A stretch of 64,000 nt of DNA from CAIKMD01 sp035552195 (GCA_035552195.1 DASZLU010000084.1:1-64000), one strand, 5' to 3'. Shown: positions 16,804 through 26,119, counted from the first letter of the stretch. The notes: a model not told the origin generated them from the letters alone. Translations and numbers: made by a program.

Positions 16804-17856
16804 ATGCGAATTGCTCAGATAGCGCCACTGACAGAATCGATCCCCCCTAAACTTTATGGCGGCACGGAGCGCGTCGTGTCCTGGCTCACGGAAGAGCTGA
16901 TCGCGCTCGGTCATGAGGTGACGCTGTTCGCGAGCGGCGATTCGAAAACGTCAGCTGAGCTGGACGCGCTGTGGCCGAGGGCATTGCGTTTCGATCCGAC
17001 GATCCGCGATCCGAACGCCCTGCATATGGCCATGCTGGAGCGCGTCTGCCAACGCGCGCCGGAATTCGACGTGCTGCATTTCCATCTCGACTATTATCCG
17101 TTTTCGCTCTTCGCGCGCCAGCCGGTGCCGTCGGTGACGACGCTGCACGGCCGGCTCGATCTCGCCGAGCACCAGACCGTGTTTCGGACTTTTCCGTCCG
17201 CACCGGTCATCTCGATCTCCGACGCGCAGCGCCAACCCGTCCCTTATGCCGGCTGGGTGCGCACGATCCACCACGGCCTGCCGGCGCAATTGCTCCAGCC
17301 GAAGCCGGGGACGCCGGGCTATCTCGCTTTCCTCGGCCGCATCTGTCCCGAAAAAGCCCCCGATGTCGCGATCTCGATCGCGCGGCGTTGCGGCCTGCCG
17401 CTGAAGATCGCGGCCAAGGTCGACCGCGTCGACGCCGAGTATTACGAAACGAAGATCAAGCCCATGATGAATGCGCCCGGCATCGAGTTCATCGGCGAGA
17501 TCGGCGACGCGGATAAATCCGATTTCCTCAGCGGCGCGATCGCTTTGCTCATGCCGATTTCCTGGCCCGAGCCGTTTGGCCTCGTGATGATCGAGGCGGC
17601 CGCGTGCGGCACGCCGGTCATCGCCTACAATGCGGGATCGGTCAGCGAGATCATCGAAGACGGCGTCACCGGTTTCATCGTCGCGGACGAGAATTCGGCG
17701 ATCAAGGCACTCGAGAAGGTTCCTTCGCTCGACCGGCGTCACATCCGGCAACGCTTCGACGAGCGCTTCACCTCGCGGCGCATGGCGCAGGATTATCTCG
17801 CCGTCTATGCCGAACTCATGCAGAGCGAAGCGCCGAAGCTGCGTGTCGTGAGCTAG
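16804..17856 (+). CDS. Glycosyltransferase family 4 (GT-B) protein
   Basis: 350 residues. The start at 16804 is preferred to the ATG at 16795 because GGGAG (16790-16794) is well spaced only for the later one. PKLYGGTERVVSWL is the acceptor-side N-terminal loop. FLGRICPEKAPD begins the C-terminal Rossmann domain, and PEPFGLVMIEAAACGTPVIA is the EX7E-type nucleotide-sugar motif of GT4 retaining enzymes. Probably transfers a sugar to a cell-surface or storage glycan. Its 187-bp upstream region carries GTTAACCG twice (16673 and 16760). Confidence 0.9.
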   Translation: MRIAQIAPLTESIPPKLYGGTERVVSWLTEELIALGHEVTLFASGDSKTSAELDALWPRALRFDPTIRDPNALHMAMLERVCQRAPEFDVLHFHLDYYPFSLFARQPVPSVTTLHGRLDLAEHQTVFRTFPSAPVISISDAQRQPVPYAGWVRTIHHGLPAQLLQPKPGTPGYLAFLGRICPEKAPDVAISIARRCGLPLKIAAKVDRVDAEYYETKIKPMMNAPGIEFIGEIGDADKSDFLSGAIALLMPISWPEPFGLVMIEAAACGTPVIAYNAGSVSEIIEDGVTGFIVADENSAIKALEKVPSLDRRHIRQRFDERFTSRRMAQDYLAVYAELMQSEAPKLRVVS

Positions 17857-17907
17857 GCGTCACTATCTTCGAGGGCAGAGCGCGCGCTCTATGTGAGCGC
17901 GCCGACC

Positions 17908-18351
17908 TCAGCGCTTCGGGAACGGCTCCTGGAACTCCCAGGTATGGCCTTCCGGATCGACGACGAAAAGCTGCGCACTGCCGGCGCCGAGCAGATTCTT
18001 CGCCTCGCCATATTCGATGCCGAGCCCTTCCATGCGCTTGCGGAAGGCTTCGATATCGGCGACGAGCCACGCCGTGTGCCGGCCGGTCGCGGAATATTTG
18101 GTGCCCGGACCGGGCTTGTAGTCCCGCTCGGTCGCGATGAGGTGGAATTGCACCTTGTCGTCGTGGTCGCCGAGCCAGGCGCCGCGGCCGATATCGTCGA
18201 GCGCCTTCGGCCGCTTCAAGAGCTTTAGCCCCAGCACCTTCGTGTAAAAGTCAATGCAGGCATCGAGATTTTGATGGCTGACCGGGATGCCTTCATGCAT
18301 CGAGCCGAGCCAGGTCAGTGACGGCACTTGTGTTTGCGCGGACGCATCCAT
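17908..18351 (-). CDS. VOC (glyoxalase/dioxygenase superfamily) protein
   Basis: 147 residues. The ATG at 18351 has GAGGAG seven bases upstream; the longer open frame to 18534 lacks a ribosome site. It is a single VOC module pair: PVSHQNLDACIDFYTKVLGL, then FHLIATERDYKPG, ATGRHTAWLVADIEAF and VVDPEGHTWEFQEP, with the usual His and Glu metal-ligand places. The family covers glyoxalase I, fosfomycin resistance and extradiol enzymes. No specific activity is assigned. Confidence 0.85.
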   Translation of the reverse strand: MDASAQTQVPSLTWLGSMHEGIPVSHQNLDACIDFYTKVLGLKLLKRPKALDDIGRGAWLGDHDDKVQFHLIATERDYKPGPGTKYSATGRHTAWLVADIEAFRKRMEGLGIEYGEAKNLLGAGSAQLFVVDPEGHTWEFQEPFPKR

Positions 18352-18475
18352 AACCGAGCTCCTCAAAGTGATTCCACCCTGGCGCGGACGGTACAAGAAA
18401 GCTCCCGCAAGGGTCAAATTCCCCGCTTTGGACGGGTGAGCTATCATCGTGCGGCTACCCGAGGAGCCGTACCTT

Positions 18476-18967
18476 ATGATCCCGTTCCTTGCCGCGCGTC
18501 TGCGCCCTCTGATCCTGGCGGTCGCCGGCATCATCGCGCTCGCCGCACCCGCTCTTGCCGCCGGTGACGCGACGCCCGACCAGTTCCTGGCGACGATCTA
18601 TCGCCATTACGAAGGCAGGAACGCCAAGGGCATCGACATCTACGGAAAGAAGGTCCTGTCGCGCTATTTCGAGCCGTCGCTCGTCGCGCTGATCGCCGCG
18701 GACGAGGCCGCGGCCGCCAAACGCGGCGACGCGCCGGAGCTCGACGGCGATCCCTTCGTCGACGCCCAGGATTGGGAGATCAGCAATCTCAAGATCGCGA
18801 CGAAGATGGACGGGACCGAGAAAGCGATCTCGACCGTCAGCTTTCGCAATTTCAAAGAGCCGCACAGCGTCAGCGTCAGGCTGATAAAGCTGCCGGCCGG
18901 TTGGCGGATCGCCGACATCACTTGGCCCGACGGATCACTGCGCGGCCTTTATAGCGGCAATCGCTAG
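18476..18967 (+). CDS. Exported DUF3828-like protein
   Basis: 163 residues from the ATG at 18476 (GAGGAG upstream). A signal peptide ends near residue 29 (APALAA). The mature protein is a small alpha+beta fold in which FLATIYRHYEGRN at the start and the ending GWRIADITWPDGSLRGLY are typical of DUF3828/YbjP-like periplasmic proteins of unknown function. It diverges from the VOC gene. Confidence 0.75.
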   Translation: MIPFLAARLRPLILAVAGIIALAAPALAAGDATPDQFLATIYRHYEGRNAKGIDIYGKKVLSRYFEPSLVALIAADEAAAAKRGDAPELDGDPFVDAQDWEISNLKIATKMDGTEKAISTVSFRNFKEPHSVSVRLIKLPAGWRIADITWPDGSLRGLYSGNR

Positions 18968-19092
18968 TGCTCTCTCGCATCGCTTAGCGATAGCGGCGGC
19001 GACGAAGTTGCGATATCGTCCCGGCGCAACAAGGCGCCACCCGTGAATCAAGCGCGGCGCCTCAAGAACCGGGCTTCGAGGGGGAACGACCT

Positions 19093-20490
19093 ATGGCGAC
19101 GGCGGCGACTTTTGGCTCCAGCGGCGGCGATATCCGCCAGATCGCGGCGCGGCTCGAGCGGCTGCCCTATTCCTCCTGGCACCGCAACATGCGCCTCATC
19201 ATCTGCAGCGCATGGTTCTTCGACGCGTTCGATTCGATCACCATCGCCTATGTATTGCCATCGCTGATCGCCGTGTGGCACCTCAACCCGCCGCAAATTC
19301 CGGCGATGATCGGATCCTTGATCGCGGTCGGCTTCGCGGGCCAACTCATCGGCGCCATCGCGTTCGGTTGGATCGCCGAGCGTTGGGGTCGGCTGAACTC
19401 GATGATCGTGACTCTGCTGATCTTTACCCTTGGCGGCCTCGCCTGCGCCTTCACGACCACCTACGACCAGATGTGGTGGCTTCGCTTCGTGCAAGGCCTC
19501 GGTCTCGGCGGCGAAGTGCCGCTCATGGCGGCTTACGTCAACGAATTCGCCAAAGCTGAAGGCCGTGGGCGCTTCTCGCTTTCCGCGCAGGTGCTGTTCT
19601 CCATCGGCCTGCCGATCTGCGCCCTGGTCGGCGTTTATGTCGTGCCGAATTGGGGATGGCAGTGGATGTTCGTCATTGGCGCAGTGCCAGCGCTGATCGC
19701 GATCCCGTTGCGTACCATGCTCCCGGAGTCGCCGCGCTGGCTCGCCAGTCGCGGGCGCTTCGCCGAAGCTGATGCCGCGCTGAAGCGCATCGAGGCCATC
19801 GGCGTGAAAGAAGGCAAGGCGCTGCCGCCGCTGCCGCGCGATCTGCCCGTCGTCGACGAGATAAAGCCGCGCATCGGCGACCTCTTCAAGGGCATCTATC
19901 TGAAACGCACGATTACCGTGTGGTTCATGTGGATCTGCGCCTATATCGTGACCTATGGGCTCACCGCTTGGGCTCCCACCCTGTTCAATTTCGTTTATCA
20001 CCTGCCCGTCCAGATGTCGCTCGTCTATGGGCTTGTCCTCAGCGGTATCGGCCTCGGCGGCGCGCTGGTGACGATCTATTTGATCGAAGCGCTTGGCCGC
20101 AAGGCGATGTTCGCGGTCGGCTTCGGCATCTGTGCCGGGCCGCTCTTGTGCTTCTACTTTCTCGGACAGCTCACCGCCCTGCAAACCTTGTTGACCGTGT
20201 CGGGCGCTTTTTTCTTTGTCAGCTTCCTCGCCCTCGGTCTCGCCACCTACACCGCCGAAATCTATCCGACCCAGCTCCGCGCCCTAGGGGGCGGCGTCGC
20301 GAGCGCATGGCAGCGCGCCGCTTCGATGGCCGGGCCTATCATGGTCGGTTGGGTGCTCCCGCATTGGGGACTGAATTACGTCTTCGTGGTCTTCGGCCTC
20401 TTCTCTCTGCTGGGTTGTCTCGTCACCGCGTTTTTCGCGATCGAGACGCGCGGGCAGGTGCTCGAGCGCTTGTCGCCGCCGGTGGAATAA
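19093..20490 (+). CDS. MFS transporter (sugar porter/AAHS-like)
   Basis: 465 residues, 12 predicted helices. After helix 1 comes DAFDSITIAYVLPSL. The helix 2-3 loop has GWIAERWGRLNSM and the central loop ESPRWLASRGR, followed by IEALGRKAMF in the 8-9 loop, all MFS metabolite:proton symporter marks. Aromatic-acid/proton symporters belong to this branch, but the DxxxR set that marks benzoate-type carriers is not decisive here. The next gene begins 3 bases after its stop, so it forms an operon with two ABC-type binding proteins. Confidence 0.9.
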   Translation: MATAATFGSSGGDIRQIAARLERLPYSSWHRNMRLIICSAWFFDAFDSITIAYVLPSLIAVWHLNPPQIPAMIGSLIAVGFAGQLIGAIAFGWIAERWGRLNSMIVTLLIFTLGGLACAFTTTYDQMWWLRFVQGLGLGGEVPLMAAYVNEFAKAEGRGRFSLSAQVLFSIGLPICALVGVYVVPNWGWQWMFVIGAVPALIAIPLRTMLPESPRWLASRGRFAEADAALKRIEAIGVKEGKALPPLPRDLPVVDEIKPRIGDLFKGIYLKRTITVWFMWICAYIVTYGLTAWAPTLFNFVYHLPVQMSLVYGLVLSGIGLGGALVTIYLIEALGRKAMFAVGFGICAGPLLCFYFLGQLTALQTLLTVSGAFFFVSFLALGLATYTAEIYPTQLRALGGGVASAWQRAASMAGPIMVGWVLPHWGLNYVFVVFGLFSLLGCLVTAFFAIETRGQVLERLSPPVE

Positions 20491-20493
20491 GCG

Positions 20494-21507
20494 ATGACGC
20501 GCAAGGTTCTGCTCCCGCTCACGCTGGTCGCGGCGCTTACCGGCACCGCGACCGCCGAGCCGCTGAAAATCCGCCAGGGCTTCGGCAGCGCGCCCGGCTC
20601 GATGGCGCCGATCATCTTCGAGCAGAGCAAGCTGCTGAAACATTACGGCCAGTCCTACACCGTCGAGTTCACCCGCTTCGGCGGCGCGGCGCCGCAGATG
20701 ACCGCCTTCGCCGGCGGCGAGCTCGATCTGGCGAATTTCGCCTATGCCAATCTCGGCATGGCCGTGCTCAACGCGCGGATTGACGATGCACGGATCGTCT
20801 CGGACGGGTTCCAGGACGGCGTTCCCGGCTATTACTCGGTCCAGTTTTTCGCCACCAAGGACAGCCCGGTCAAGGGCGTCGACGATCTGAAAGGCCGAAT
20901 CATCGCCACCAACGCGATCGGCGGCGCGGCGGATATCGCGGTGCGCGGCTTCATGCGCCAGCGCCATCTGGAAGAGAAACCCGATTACCGGCTGATCGAA
21001 GGCGGCTTCGCGACGCTGGTGCCGATGATGTTCGACCATAAGGCCGACGTCATCGCGCTGGTGCCGCCGTTCAACTACGACCCGCGTCTCAAGGACGGCG
21101 CGCGCGCCGTGTTCACGCAGAGCGACCTGATCGGCCAGACACAGATGAATTTCGTCGTCGCGCATGCCGCCTATCTCCAAAAGAACCGCGCCGCGCTGAC
21201 CGATTATTACGAGGACTATCTGCGCGGCCTCGACTGGTTCCTCGATCCGAAGAACCGTGCGCAGGGGATCGATATCGTCGCGAAATTCACCAAGGTCCCG
21301 GCCGAGCAATATGCCGGCTGGCTCTTCGATAAGGGCGACTACTATCACGATCCCGATGCCCTGATTAACGCCAAGGTGCTGAAGGCCAATCTGCAGCTCT
21401 GTTATGAGCTCGGCATCCTCTCGAAGCCGATCGATCCGGCAAATTATCTCGACGAGAGCATCGTTCAGGACGCGCGCAAGCGGCTCAACGCAGAAGGACA
21501 ACGCTAA
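20494..21507 (+). CDS. ABC transporter substrate-binding protein, NitT/TauT type
   Basis: 337 residues. The signal peptide (LPLTLVAALTGTATA) is cleaved before EPLKIRQGFG. The mature protein has the NMT1/SsuA layout with FAGGELDLANFAYANLG in lobe 1. It is a paralogue of the partial gene at 1-537. It sits between an MFS gene (3 bases) and another binding protein (0 bases), with no permease or ATPase nearby. Ligand unknown. Confidence 0.9.
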   Translation: MTRKVLLPLTLVAALTGTATAEPLKIRQGFGSAPGSMAPIIFEQSKLLKHYGQSYTVEFTRFGGAAPQMTAFAGGELDLANFAYANLGMAVLNARIDDARIVSDGFQDGVPGYYSVQFFATKDSPVKGVDDLKGRIIATNAIGGAADIAVRGFMRQRHLEEKPDYRLIEGGFATLVPMMFDHKADVIALVPPFNYDPRLKDGARAVFTQSDLIGQTQMNFVVAHAAYLQKNRAALTDYYEDYLRGLDWFLDPKNRAQGIDIVAKFTKVPAEQYAGWLFDKGDYYHDPDALINAKVLKANLQLCYELGILSKPIDPANYLDESIVQDARKRLNAEGQR

Positions 21508-22434
21508 ATGATCCGTATGACGAATATTGCCGCCGCCATCGCGCTGGCGCTTCTCGCGGCAGCGCATCCCGCCGCGGCGCAGACCAAGATCAAGATGACC
21601 TATACGGCGGTGAGCGGTTTCACCGCGGGCTATGTCGCGCAGGAGCAAGGCTTCTTCCAAAAGCACGGCGTCGATGTGCAATTCACCCAGACGAATATCT
21701 CGGGCAACATCCCGGCCATCGTCGAGAGCGGCTCGGTCGAGGTCGGCGGCGCGACCTTGCCGCAGATCGTCCAGGCCGACGACGCGGGCCTCGATCTCGT
21801 CGTCTTCGCGGGCGGCGCGGTTTATCCGCTGCCGGGCGACGTCCTCATCGCGCGACCCGCGGCCAACATCACCAAGACGACCGATCTCAAAGGCAAAACG
21901 GTTGGCGTCCCTGGTATCGGCGCGCTGCTGCACATCATGCTGCGCCGCGACCTCAAAGCGAACGGCGTCGATCCGGACAGCGTTAAATATGTCGAGCTCG
22001 GCTTCCCGCAGGCCGGCGACGCGTTGAAAGCCGGCCAGATCGATGCCTATCCAATGCAAGCGCCGTTCACCGCGCGCGTCCTGCAATCGGGTGCCGGCGT
22101 CGCGGTCGCCAATTGGCTAAGCGCAACGCCGGACGGCACACCGACCGTGATCTTTTCGGCGACCCGCAGCTGGGCGACGGCGCACAAAAACGCGGTCGAA
22201 GGCATGAGAGCAGGCATGCGCGAAGCGCTCGACTTCATCAAGACCCATCCCGACGAGACGAATCAGGCGATCGCCAAATATACCGGCCTGCCGGTGCAAG
22301 TCGTCGCCTCGATCCCGATTCCGCCGATCGATGTCGATCTGTCGCCGAAACAGATCCAGTTCTGGATCGATGTCAGCAAAGAACAAGGCCTGATCAAGGG
22401 CAATCCCAAGCCCCAGGATGTGTGGTTCAATTAA
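21508..22434 (+). CDS. ABC transporter substrate-binding protein, NMT1 type
   Basis: 308 residues. The signal peptide ends at AAHPAAAQ. It starts exactly where the preceding binding-protein gene stops. KMTYTAVSGFTAGYVAQEQG opens the mature domain and gives the reference for the broken copy at 12205-12372. The fold is that of NitT/TauT/thiamine-precursor binding proteins; the two adjacent binding proteins share little sequence, so they may bind different ligands or work with different permeases. A palindromic repeat lies just downstream. Confidence 0.9.
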   Translation: MIRMTNIAAAIALALLAAAHPAAAQTKIKMTYTAVSGFTAGYVAQEQGFFQKHGVDVQFTQTNISGNIPAIVESGSVEVGGATLPQIVQADDAGLDLVVFAGGAVYPLPGDVLIARPAANITKTTDLKGKTVGVPGIGALLHIMLRRDLKANGVDPDSVKYVELGFPQAGDALKAGQIDAYPMQAPFTARVLQSGAGVAVANWLSATPDGTPTVIFSATRSWATAHKNAVEGMRAGMREALDFIKTHPDETNQAIAKYTGLPVQVVASIPIPPIDVDLSPKQIQFWIDVSKEQGLIKGNPKPQDVWFN

Positions 22435-22462
22435 GACGGCCACGGCTTCTCTTTCCTTGAAT

Positions 22463-22540
22463 CGTCATCCCCGCGAAAGCGGGGGTCCACGAAACACCTC
22501 AGCTGCCGACACATGGATTCCCGCTTTCGCGGGAATGACG
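22463..22540. repeat. REP-like palindromic repeat between convergent genes
   Basis: Two 27-base arms (22463-22489 and 22514-22540) are inverted copies with three mismatches; the core of each arm is CCCGCGAAAGCGGG or its complement. The element fills the gap between the binding-protein gene and the SGNH hydrolase gene and can act as a terminator for both. Elements of this type are widely scattered in alphaproteobacterial genomes; a diverged copy is at 54558-54645. Confidence 0.8.
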
Positions 22541-22556
22541 GTAACGAGGTCGATTG

Positions 22557-23708
22557 CTACTCGAACAATTTGAGATCAATCGCGTCGCCCATGTGGCGAT
22601 AGCCGTTGTCGCTCGGATGCAGGTGATCGCCGCAATCGTATTCGACGCGCATCGACGTCGGATGCGCGGGATCGAGCACCGCCTTGTCGAAATCGATCAG
22701 CGCGTCGAAATGCTCGCCGCCACGTGCGCGGATCCAGGCATTGATCGTCTGACGCTTTTCCTCGCCTTGCGGCGTCCACGCGCCAGGATGATAGGTCTCG
22801 TTCTCGTAGGGGATCATCGTCGCGCCACAGACGGTAAGTCCGCCCGCCCTGGCGCGCAGCGCGAGTTGTTTGAGCCCGGCGATCATCTGCTCGGCCGTTA
22901 CGATCTCGGCTTTATCGCCGCGCTGATTCCGCAGGTCGTTGGTGCCGATATAGACGATCGCATGCGTCACGCCGGGCTGCGCCAGCACGTCGCGGTCGAA
23001 GCGCCGCAGGCCGCTGTCGCCGCGCATATCGTGCAGGATGCGGTTGCCCCCGATCCCTTGGTTGAGTACGCCGAAGCCACGGCCACCGCGCGCGTTGAGA
23101 CGGCGTGCGAGTTGATCCGGCCAGCGGCTGTTGCTGTCGAGGCTCGAGAGATTGCCTTCGGTAAGCGAATCGCCGAAGCAAACCACGACACCGGTCGTCG
23201 CCGGCGCCAGCATTTCGATCGCGCTGAGGAAATACCAATTCTGCGTCGTCTCTTTGACCGGCAGCGCGATCGCCGCGCTGTGATCGCCCTCGATCGAGAG
23301 ATAATTCGTCTGATGGCAGTTGCCGTGACCGGTGATCGCAAACGCTTCCGGCACCTCTCCCGGGATATAGAGGCTGATCGCGAGGTCGCTCAGCGCCTTC
23401 ACGTCGAGATCGACCGGATCGCTGACCAGCAGCGCACCGGGGCCGATTACTGCCGCCGCCTCGCCGCCGAAAGTCAGCGCGCGATCGCTTCCGGCGACGA
23501 CGCGCTCGCTGGTGCCGTCGCGCAGCGCGATATGCGCCGCACCGATGGTGAGCTTCTGATTGCCGTAAAGATTTGAAAGCCGGATACGCAGCCGCTTGCC
23601 ACCGAGCGTGGAGCGGACGATGAGGCGCAGGGTCTGGTTCTTGAACGCGCTTTTATCGACCGTGACAAGGCCGGTGGCCCAGGCTCCAACCCATTTCGCA
23701 TCCGCCAT
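22557..23708 (-). CDS. SGNH/GDSL hydrolase
   Basis: 383 residues from the ATG at 23708 (AAGGGGAG upstream). Block I is FGDSLTEGN (catalytic Ser), block II has GIGGN, block III IGTNDLRN and block V HLHPSDNGY (catalytic His, Asp). An extra N-terminal beta-rich region (about 1-160) precedes the hydrolase domain, as in some rhamnogalacturonan-acetylesterase-like GDSL proteins. No signal peptide is evident, so it is probably cytosolic. Likely removes acyl groups from a carbohydrate or small ester; substrate unknown. Confidence 0.88.
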   Translation of the reverse strand: MADAKWVGAWATGLVTVDKSAFKNQTLRLIVRSTLGGKRLRIRLSNLYGNQKLTIGAAHIALRDGTSERVVAGSDRALTFGGEAAAVIGPGALLVSDPVDLDVKALSDLAISLYIPGEVPEAFAITGHGNCHQTNYLSIEGDHSAAIALPVKETTQNWYFLSAIEMLAPATTGVVVCFGDSLTEGNLSSLDSNSRWPDQLARRLNARGGRGFGVLNQGIGGNRILHDMRGDSGLRRFDRDVLAQPGVTHAIVYIGTNDLRNQRGDKAEIVTAEQMIAGLKQLALRARAGGLTVCGATMIPYENETYHPGAWTPQGEEKRQTINAWIRARGGEHFDALIDFDKAVLDPAHPTSMRVEYDCGDHLHPSDNGYRHMGDAIDLKLFE

Positions 23709-23792
23709 CTCGCTCCCCTTTTTGCTGGCGCGATCATTAGGAGGCACGATCTAGCTTGTCGAGACGCGGCGCCGCGGCCTAACCTCCGGCTC

Positions 23793-24968
23793 ATGCGTAC
23801 ACAAATCGGCATCATCGGCGCCGGCCCCGCCGGTCTTTTCCTCTCGCATTTCCTGCATCGCTTCGGCATCGAATCGGTGATCATCGAGAATCGCAGCCGC
23901 GATGACATCGAGCAGACGATCCGCGCCGGCGTGCTGGAGCAATGGCTGGTCGATTTGATGAAGGCGACCGGCGTCGGCGAGCGCATGGCACGCGAAGGTG
24001 CCTTCGACACCGGCATCACGCTGCAATTCTCCGCCCGTCGCCATCATATCGATTTCGTCGAGTTGACCGGCGGCAAGGGCGTGACCGTTTACGCGCAACA
24101 CGAGGTGATCAAAGATCTCGTCGCCGCGCGCTTGAAAGACGGCGGCGACATCCGCTTCTCGGTCTCCGACACGGCGCTGCACGATCTCGATACCGACAAG
24201 CCGCGCATCACGTTCCGCGACAAGGACGGCAAGCCCGACGAACTGGTCTGCGATTTCATTGCCGGCTGCGACGGCTTCCACGGGCCGAGCCGCCAGGCGA
24301 TCCCCCACAACGCGATCGAGGAGCACCAGATCATCTATCCCTGGGGTTGGCTCGGCATCCTCGCCGAAGCGCCGCGCTCGTATCACGAGCTGATCTATTC
24401 GCGGCACGATCGCGGCTTCGCGCTGCTCAGCACACGCTCGCCGACGGTGCAGCGCATCTATGTGCAATGCGATCCGCACGACAAGCTCGACGCCTGGCCC
24501 GACCATCGCATCTGGCAGGAGATGCAGGCGCGTTTCGCCTTCCCCGGCTGGACGCTCTCCGAAGGCCCGATCTTCCAAAAAGGCATCGTCGGCATGCGCA
24601 GCTATGTCTGCGATCCGATGCAATACGGAAAACTGTTTATCGCCGGCGACGCCGCGCATATCGTGCCGCCGACCGGCGCCAAAGGCCTCAACCTCGCCGT
24701 CGCCGACGTGCTCGTCCTCTCCCGCGCGCTCGACGCCTGGTACAAGAAGCACGACCGTACCGGGCTCGATTGCTACAGCGCGAATGTCTTGCCGCGGATC
24801 TGGAAATGCGAGCGCTTCTCGTGGTTCATGACGACGATGCTGCACCAGAACCCGGCCGACAGCAGCTTCGAGAAGCACATGCGTCTCGCCGAGCTCGACA
24901 CCGTCGTCAGCTCGCGCGCCGCCGCGACGGCACTCGCCGAGATTTACGTCGGCCTTCCGTTGGAATGA
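23793..24968 (+). CDS. pobA: 4-hydroxybenzoate 3-monooxygenase
   Basis: 391 residues, the usual length for PobA. FAD-binding GAGPAGLFLSHFL at the N-terminus, the DG motif in AGCDGFHGPSRQ, and GDAAHIVPPTGAKGLNLA in the third FAD segment are all present, and IRAGVLEQ and RIWKCERFSWFMT follow known PobA closely. The enzyme uses NAD(P)H and oxygen to turn 4-hydroxybenzoate into protocatechuate. No pobR regulator and no protocatechuate dioxygenase is adjacent, so the lower pathway must be elsewhere. It diverges from the SGNH hydrolase. Confidence 0.95.
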   Translation: MRTQIGIIGAGPAGLFLSHFLHRFGIESVIIENRSRDDIEQTIRAGVLEQWLVDLMKATGVGERMAREGAFDTGITLQFSARRHHIDFVELTGGKGVTVYAQHEVIKDLVAARLKDGGDIRFSVSDTALHDLDTDKPRITFRDKDGKPDELVCDFIAGCDGFHGPSRQAIPHNAIEEHQIIYPWGWLGILAEAPRSYHELIYSRHDRGFALLSTRSPTVQRIYVQCDPHDKLDAWPDHRIWQEMQARFAFPGWTLSEGPIFQKGIVGMRSYVCDPMQYGKLFIAGDAAHIVPPTGAKGLNLAVADVLVLSRALDAWYKKHDRTGLDCYSANVLPRIWKCERFSWFMTTMLHQNPADSSFEKHMRLAELDTVVSSRAAATALAEIYVGLPLE

Positions 24969-24988
24969 GAGGGCCGCTGGAGTAAGGC

Positions 24989-26002
24989 CTAGCTGTTCGG
25001 CAGCGCGACGACGACGCGCTTGTCGATCATATCCTCGATCTTCGGTGCGCCTTTCAACAGACCTTGCGAGCGGAACCAGTCGATCTGGCGCTGCATGTCC
25101 TTGAGGTCGAGCCGGCCTTGCGGATCGATATTGGCGATCGCTTGCTTCAGCTGCGCGACCGGCTGGCCGGTATATTTCGCCATGACGGCCATTACCTCGG
25201 GCGCGGTCGGTCCGTCGCGGCGCTTTTCATCGGGGCCCGTGAAGGCATCGTGATATTCCTGCGCACCTTTGCGAAAGGCGCGCAGGAATTTCTCGATCAA
25301 GGCGTGCTTTTCATTGTCTTCTTTGGTCGAGGTGAAGATCGCGCCGATCTGCCACGGCGTCTGGTCGCCGACCCATCCCATCAACCGAACGTCGCCGCGA
25401 TTGATCGCCGGCAGGGACGGTGTTCCAGCGATCACCGCAAAATCGGCTTGGCCGCCGGCCAGAGCGGAAAGCTGATTGGAAATCGATTGCAAAGGCAGGA
25501 TTTTGATGCTGTCGAGCGGCACGTTGTACTTCGCCGCGATCAGCGTAACGCTGTAATGCGATCCCGAGCCGACTTGGGCAACGGCGACCGAATGTCCGCC
25601 GAGTTGCGAAAAAGATTTGATCCCGGCCGCGTAAGCTTGGTTCGATTCGAGAAACGCCAGGGTCTGAAAGCCGGGGAATTCACGCGATTGGCCGCCGACC
25701 AGTTTCAACACCCCTTGAGCGCCGAGGCTGAACATGCCGGCCGAGGTGCCGACGGAGCCGATATCAATGCCGCCGGCAACCGCTGCCACCGCGATCGGTT
25801 GAGCCGCGTCGAAGAATGCGAATTTCGCGTCGAGGCCTTCGGCCGCGAAATAACCTTTGTCCTGCGCGAGATAGACCGCGGTCGAACCGGCCGATTTGAG
25901 CAGCCCAATGGTGATCGGCTCGGCGGCCTGGGCTGGCGAGACGATCCCACCAAGAAACGCCCCCGCCGAAAAAGCCAGTGCCATCAATAGTTTCACGGCC
26001 AT
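24989..26002 (-). CDS. ABC transporter substrate-binding protein, NitT/TauT type
   Basis: 337 residues with a signal peptide (FSAGAFLGGIVSPAQA). GGAGG precedes the ATG by 8 bases. The mature part (EPITIGLLKSAGSTAVYLAQ) and QVGSGSHYSV show the aliphatic-sulfonate/nitrate-type fold. It is convergent with pobA and divergent from the ring-cleavage enzyme at 26120. No permease or ATPase is present. A role in aromatic-acid capture is suggested only by these neighbours. Confidence 0.88.
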   Translation of the reverse strand: MAVKLLMALAFSAGAFLGGIVSPAQAAEPITIGLLKSAGSTAVYLAQDKGYFAAEGLDAKFAFFDAAQPIAVAAVAGGIDIGSVGTSAGMFSLGAQGVLKLVGGQSREFPGFQTLAFLESNQAYAAGIKSFSQLGGHSVAVAQVGSGSHYSVTLIAAKYNVPLDSIKILPLQSISNQLSALAGGQADFAVIAGTPSLPAINRGDVRLMGWVGDQTPWQIGAIFTSTKEDNEKHALIEKFLRAFRKGAQEYHDAFTGPDEKRRDGPTAPEVMAVMAKYTGQPVAQLKQAIANIDPQGRLDLKDMQRQIDWFRSQGLLKGAPKIEDMIDKRVVVALPNS

Positions 26003-26119
26003 AAAGATTTCCTCCCACGCGCCACGGCTCTATAGCCAAAGAGCGCGGAACTGGGCAAACTGATCCCAACGAGCAGCGTTGCGCTTGATGGGCAGCGCCG
26101 TGGGACGGAAGGACGGGCG

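Noticed and set aside
17877..17890. 14-bp perfect palindrome AGAGCGCGCGCTCT as a regulatory site
   Set aside because: It has no loop, lies between convergent genes and consists of a simple GC alternation likely by chance in this composition.
20284..22086. 600-codon antisense open frame
   Set aside because: It covers the ends and bodies of three well-supported plus-strand genes and reads as low-complexity charged sequence without any family motif.
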